A stretch of 6,794 bases of DNA, taken from Lachnospiraceae bacterium. Its GTDB lineage: Bacteria; Bacillota_A; Clostridia; Lachnospirales; Lachnospiraceae. The position numbers and the translations under genes were made by a program. The stretch spans positions 1 to 6,794 of the forward strand of contig JAGDBR010000110.1 of assembly GCA_017958935.1 (NCBI GenBank), in the 5' to 3' direction. The notes beneath the pieces were generated by a model. That model worked only from the letters and a program-made list of their open reading frames with translations, searched no databases and was not told the DNA's origin. Of this stretch, positions 5,410-6,794 are shown piece after piece (the stretch's first letter is position 1; each line of letters opens with the position of its first letter).

Positions 5410-6794
5410 TCATTTGTATTCCCGAGATTCGTGACAGGTCATGTACACGATCTGGTATTTTTCAGCCGCCTGCGACAGAAAACGCAGGGCGCGTTCCGTC
5501 TTCTGCGTGTCCAGGTTCGTGAACGGGTCGTCCAGGATCACGAATGGTTTCTCCTCCGGGTACATCGCGTCGATGAACGAGAAGCGCAGACACAGCGACA
5601 GCAGGTCCTGGTAGCCCTTCGAGAACGTCGGAAGCTCCCGCATCCGGCCGGCTTCCGCATGGGAAAGCTCGCTTTTCGCGTTCAGGGAGTATCCCGGGTC
5701 TTCGCTGCCGGTCAGCCGGGCGAAGTAGCCGTTGAACGCCTGAAGGAGCGGCGCCGAATAGCGCGTCGTCATCGCGTCCTTCGCCTGCGAGAGCAGCGCG
5801 CGGGTCTTTTCGAGCAAACGGTAGCGCTCCGTCTCCCGGGCGTGCTTCTCCGTCAGCGCCAGGTATTCGGCATGCCCTTCCTCCCAGGCCTCCTGCTCTT
5901 CCCGCAGGTCCTCCGTCTGCCGCGTCAGGGCGTTGCGCTCCTTCCGCTTGTCTTCCAGCGCCCGTGTGAGCGCGGAAATGGCCTGTTTCGCGGCTTCCGC
6001 GTCCATCTGCGGCGCATTTGTCACGGAACGCCTCAGCGCGTCGATATCGTGCGTTTTTTCGAACGTCGAGAGCTGTTCCAGCGTGTCGTCCTCGCTGCGC
6101 TTCGCGTTCAGGAACGCGTTCCGCGCGGTGAGCAGGCCGTTCAGCTGCGTACCGGCGTCCTCCTCCCGGAAAAGCCAGTATTTGCCGAAGAACGAATCCA
6201 GCGCGCCGTTCTCGTATCCGGCTTCCCGCTGTGCGTCATCGAAGGCCGCCTGCCGCTCCAGGAGCCTTTCGCAGGCGGCAGCGCGCCGCGAGAGCGCGAG
6301 CAGGTCGTCCGCGAAGCGCGCGTCGCCGTTCTCGGCGCCGAAACGTCCGAGGAAGGCCGCAAGGCTTCCGGAAAGGTCCGCCTCCTCCGCGCGCAAGGCT
6401 TCTTCATCAACGGCCTCCGCCTTTTCGCGAAGGGCCGTCCATTCTTCTTTTTCTTCGTCTTTCCGCCGGACGTTCGCGCTGAAGAACAGCGCAAGGCCCG
6501 CGGCGACGAGGACGCCCGCGGCGACGAAGCTCCACGGCTGCAGGGACTTAAGCGCTGCGATCACAAACGACAAAACGAGCAGGACGATGCCTGCCGCCGC
6601 GAGCAGGATGCCCGCAAGCCGCCGCGTACGCGCTTTCTCTGCCGGGTCCTTCTTCTCCGTCCCGTAAGCTCTCGACAGGGTCTCGAAACGTTTCTTCTCG
6701 GCGTCCGTCAGCGCATGGGCGCGCAGCGTCTCCCACACGGCCTCCAGCCGGCGCTCGGCTTCCATCGCGCCGTTCAGTTCCTCTTCCCGGGGGA
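5410..6794 (-). CDS. SbcC/YhaN-like membrane ATPase, C-terminal part (5' end outside the window)
   Basis: This is the C-terminal part of an SMC/Rad50-type ABC ATPase. Counting from the first in-window Met (6765), charged, Ala/Glu/Lys-rich coiled-coil sequence is interrupted by two hydrophobic helices (about 50-71 and 77-96) with a short turn, which is a membrane hairpin. More coiled coil follows to about residue 335. The end holds the ABC signature region SKGYQDLLSLCLRFSF (382-397), Walker B FVILDD (408-413), D-loop TNLD (416-419) and switch His H445 in MTCHE. The N-terminal Walker A half must lie beyond the right edge. The frame stays open to base 6794 with no stop, and the Met at 6765 has no proper SD, so it is internal. 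The architecture recalls Bacillus subtilis YhaN, an SbcC-like membrane protein encoded beside an SbcD-like phosphoesterase (YhaO). Such a partner may lie upstream here. DNA or membrane-linked nucleic-acid processing is inferred; RecF/RecN-type relatives are alternatives. Confidence 0.82.
   Translation of the reverse strand, partial: PREEELNGAMEAERRLEAVWETLRAHALTDAEKKRFETLSRAYGTEKKDPAEKARTRRLAGILLAAAGIVLLVLSFVIAALKSLQPWSFVAAGVLVAAGLALFFSANVRRKDEEKEEWTALREKAEAVDEEALRAEEADLSGSLAAFLGRFGAENGDARFADDLLALSRRAAACERLLERQAAFDDAQREAGYENGALDSFFGKYWLFREEDAGTQLNGLLTARNAFLNAKRSEDDTLEQLSTFEKTHDIDALRRSVTNAPQMDAEAAKQAISALTRALEDKRKERNALTRQTEDLREEQEAWEEGHAEYLALTEKHARETERYRLLEKTRALLSQAKDAMTTRYSAPLLQAFNGYFARLTGSEDPGYSLNAKSELSHAEAGRMRELPTFSKGYQDLLSLCLRFSFIDAMYPEEKPFVILDDPFTNLDTQKTERALRFLSQAAEKYQIVYMTCHESREYK

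Noticed and set aside
2817..5522. A 901-codon open frame on the plus strand, antisense to tldE and tldD.
   Set aside because: It lies codon-for-codon opposite both genes, which share that phase, and is open only because they avoid TTA, CTA and TCA codons. Its Arg/His/Asp/Val-rich translation resembles no protein, and it has no SD.
548..6794. Whole-genome reassignment of TGA to Trp to explain the interrupted reductase.
   Set aside because: The Dabb and ATPase genes end at TGA where their families end, and reading through would create long overlaps with the next genes. All visible Trp residues elsewhere come from TGG.

Overview
The window reads as a GC-rich (about 60% by eye) chromosomal segment from a bacterium, most likely of the phylum Bacillota. 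The clues are strong AGGAGG-type Shine-Dalgarno (SD) sequences before every complete gene, a DUF4867 gene (a family I know mainly from Firmicutes), and a YhaN-like membrane ATPase. I cannot name a genus. All seven genes lie on the minus strand, so transcription runs from high to low coordinates. No RNA gene, insertion sequence, CRISPR array, phage gene or convincing promoter is visible.

The right half (about 2658-6794) begins with the C-terminal part of an SbcC/YhaN-like ABC-type ATPase that carries a two-helix membrane hairpin in its coiled-coil region. It is followed by tldD (zinc metalloprotease subunit, HExxxH motif plus a late Cys) and tldE/pmbA (partner subunit without the zinc motif). 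tldD and tldE are tightly coupled: the tldD stop codon lies inside the tldE ribosome binding site.

The left half (1-2565) looks like a sugar-acid catabolic cassette, transcribed as aldo/keto reductase, DUF4867 cupin-like protein, Dabb-domain protein, then glucarate dehydratase (gudD, cut by the window edge). Gaps are short and each gene has its own SD.

The most notable point is that the aldo/keto reductase frame holds a single in-frame TGA at codon 151. It sits exactly where the family has the Trp of its Ser-Asn-Trp motif, and the frame is otherwise intact on both sides. Three other genes appear to end at TGA; for two of them, reading TGA as Trp would give implausible run-on into the next gene. 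A nonsense mutation or single-base error is therefore more likely than a changed genetic code, with recoding as a remoter option. GC-rich hairpins without U-tracts occupy three of the intergenic gaps. I see no clearly novel defence or mobile system here.
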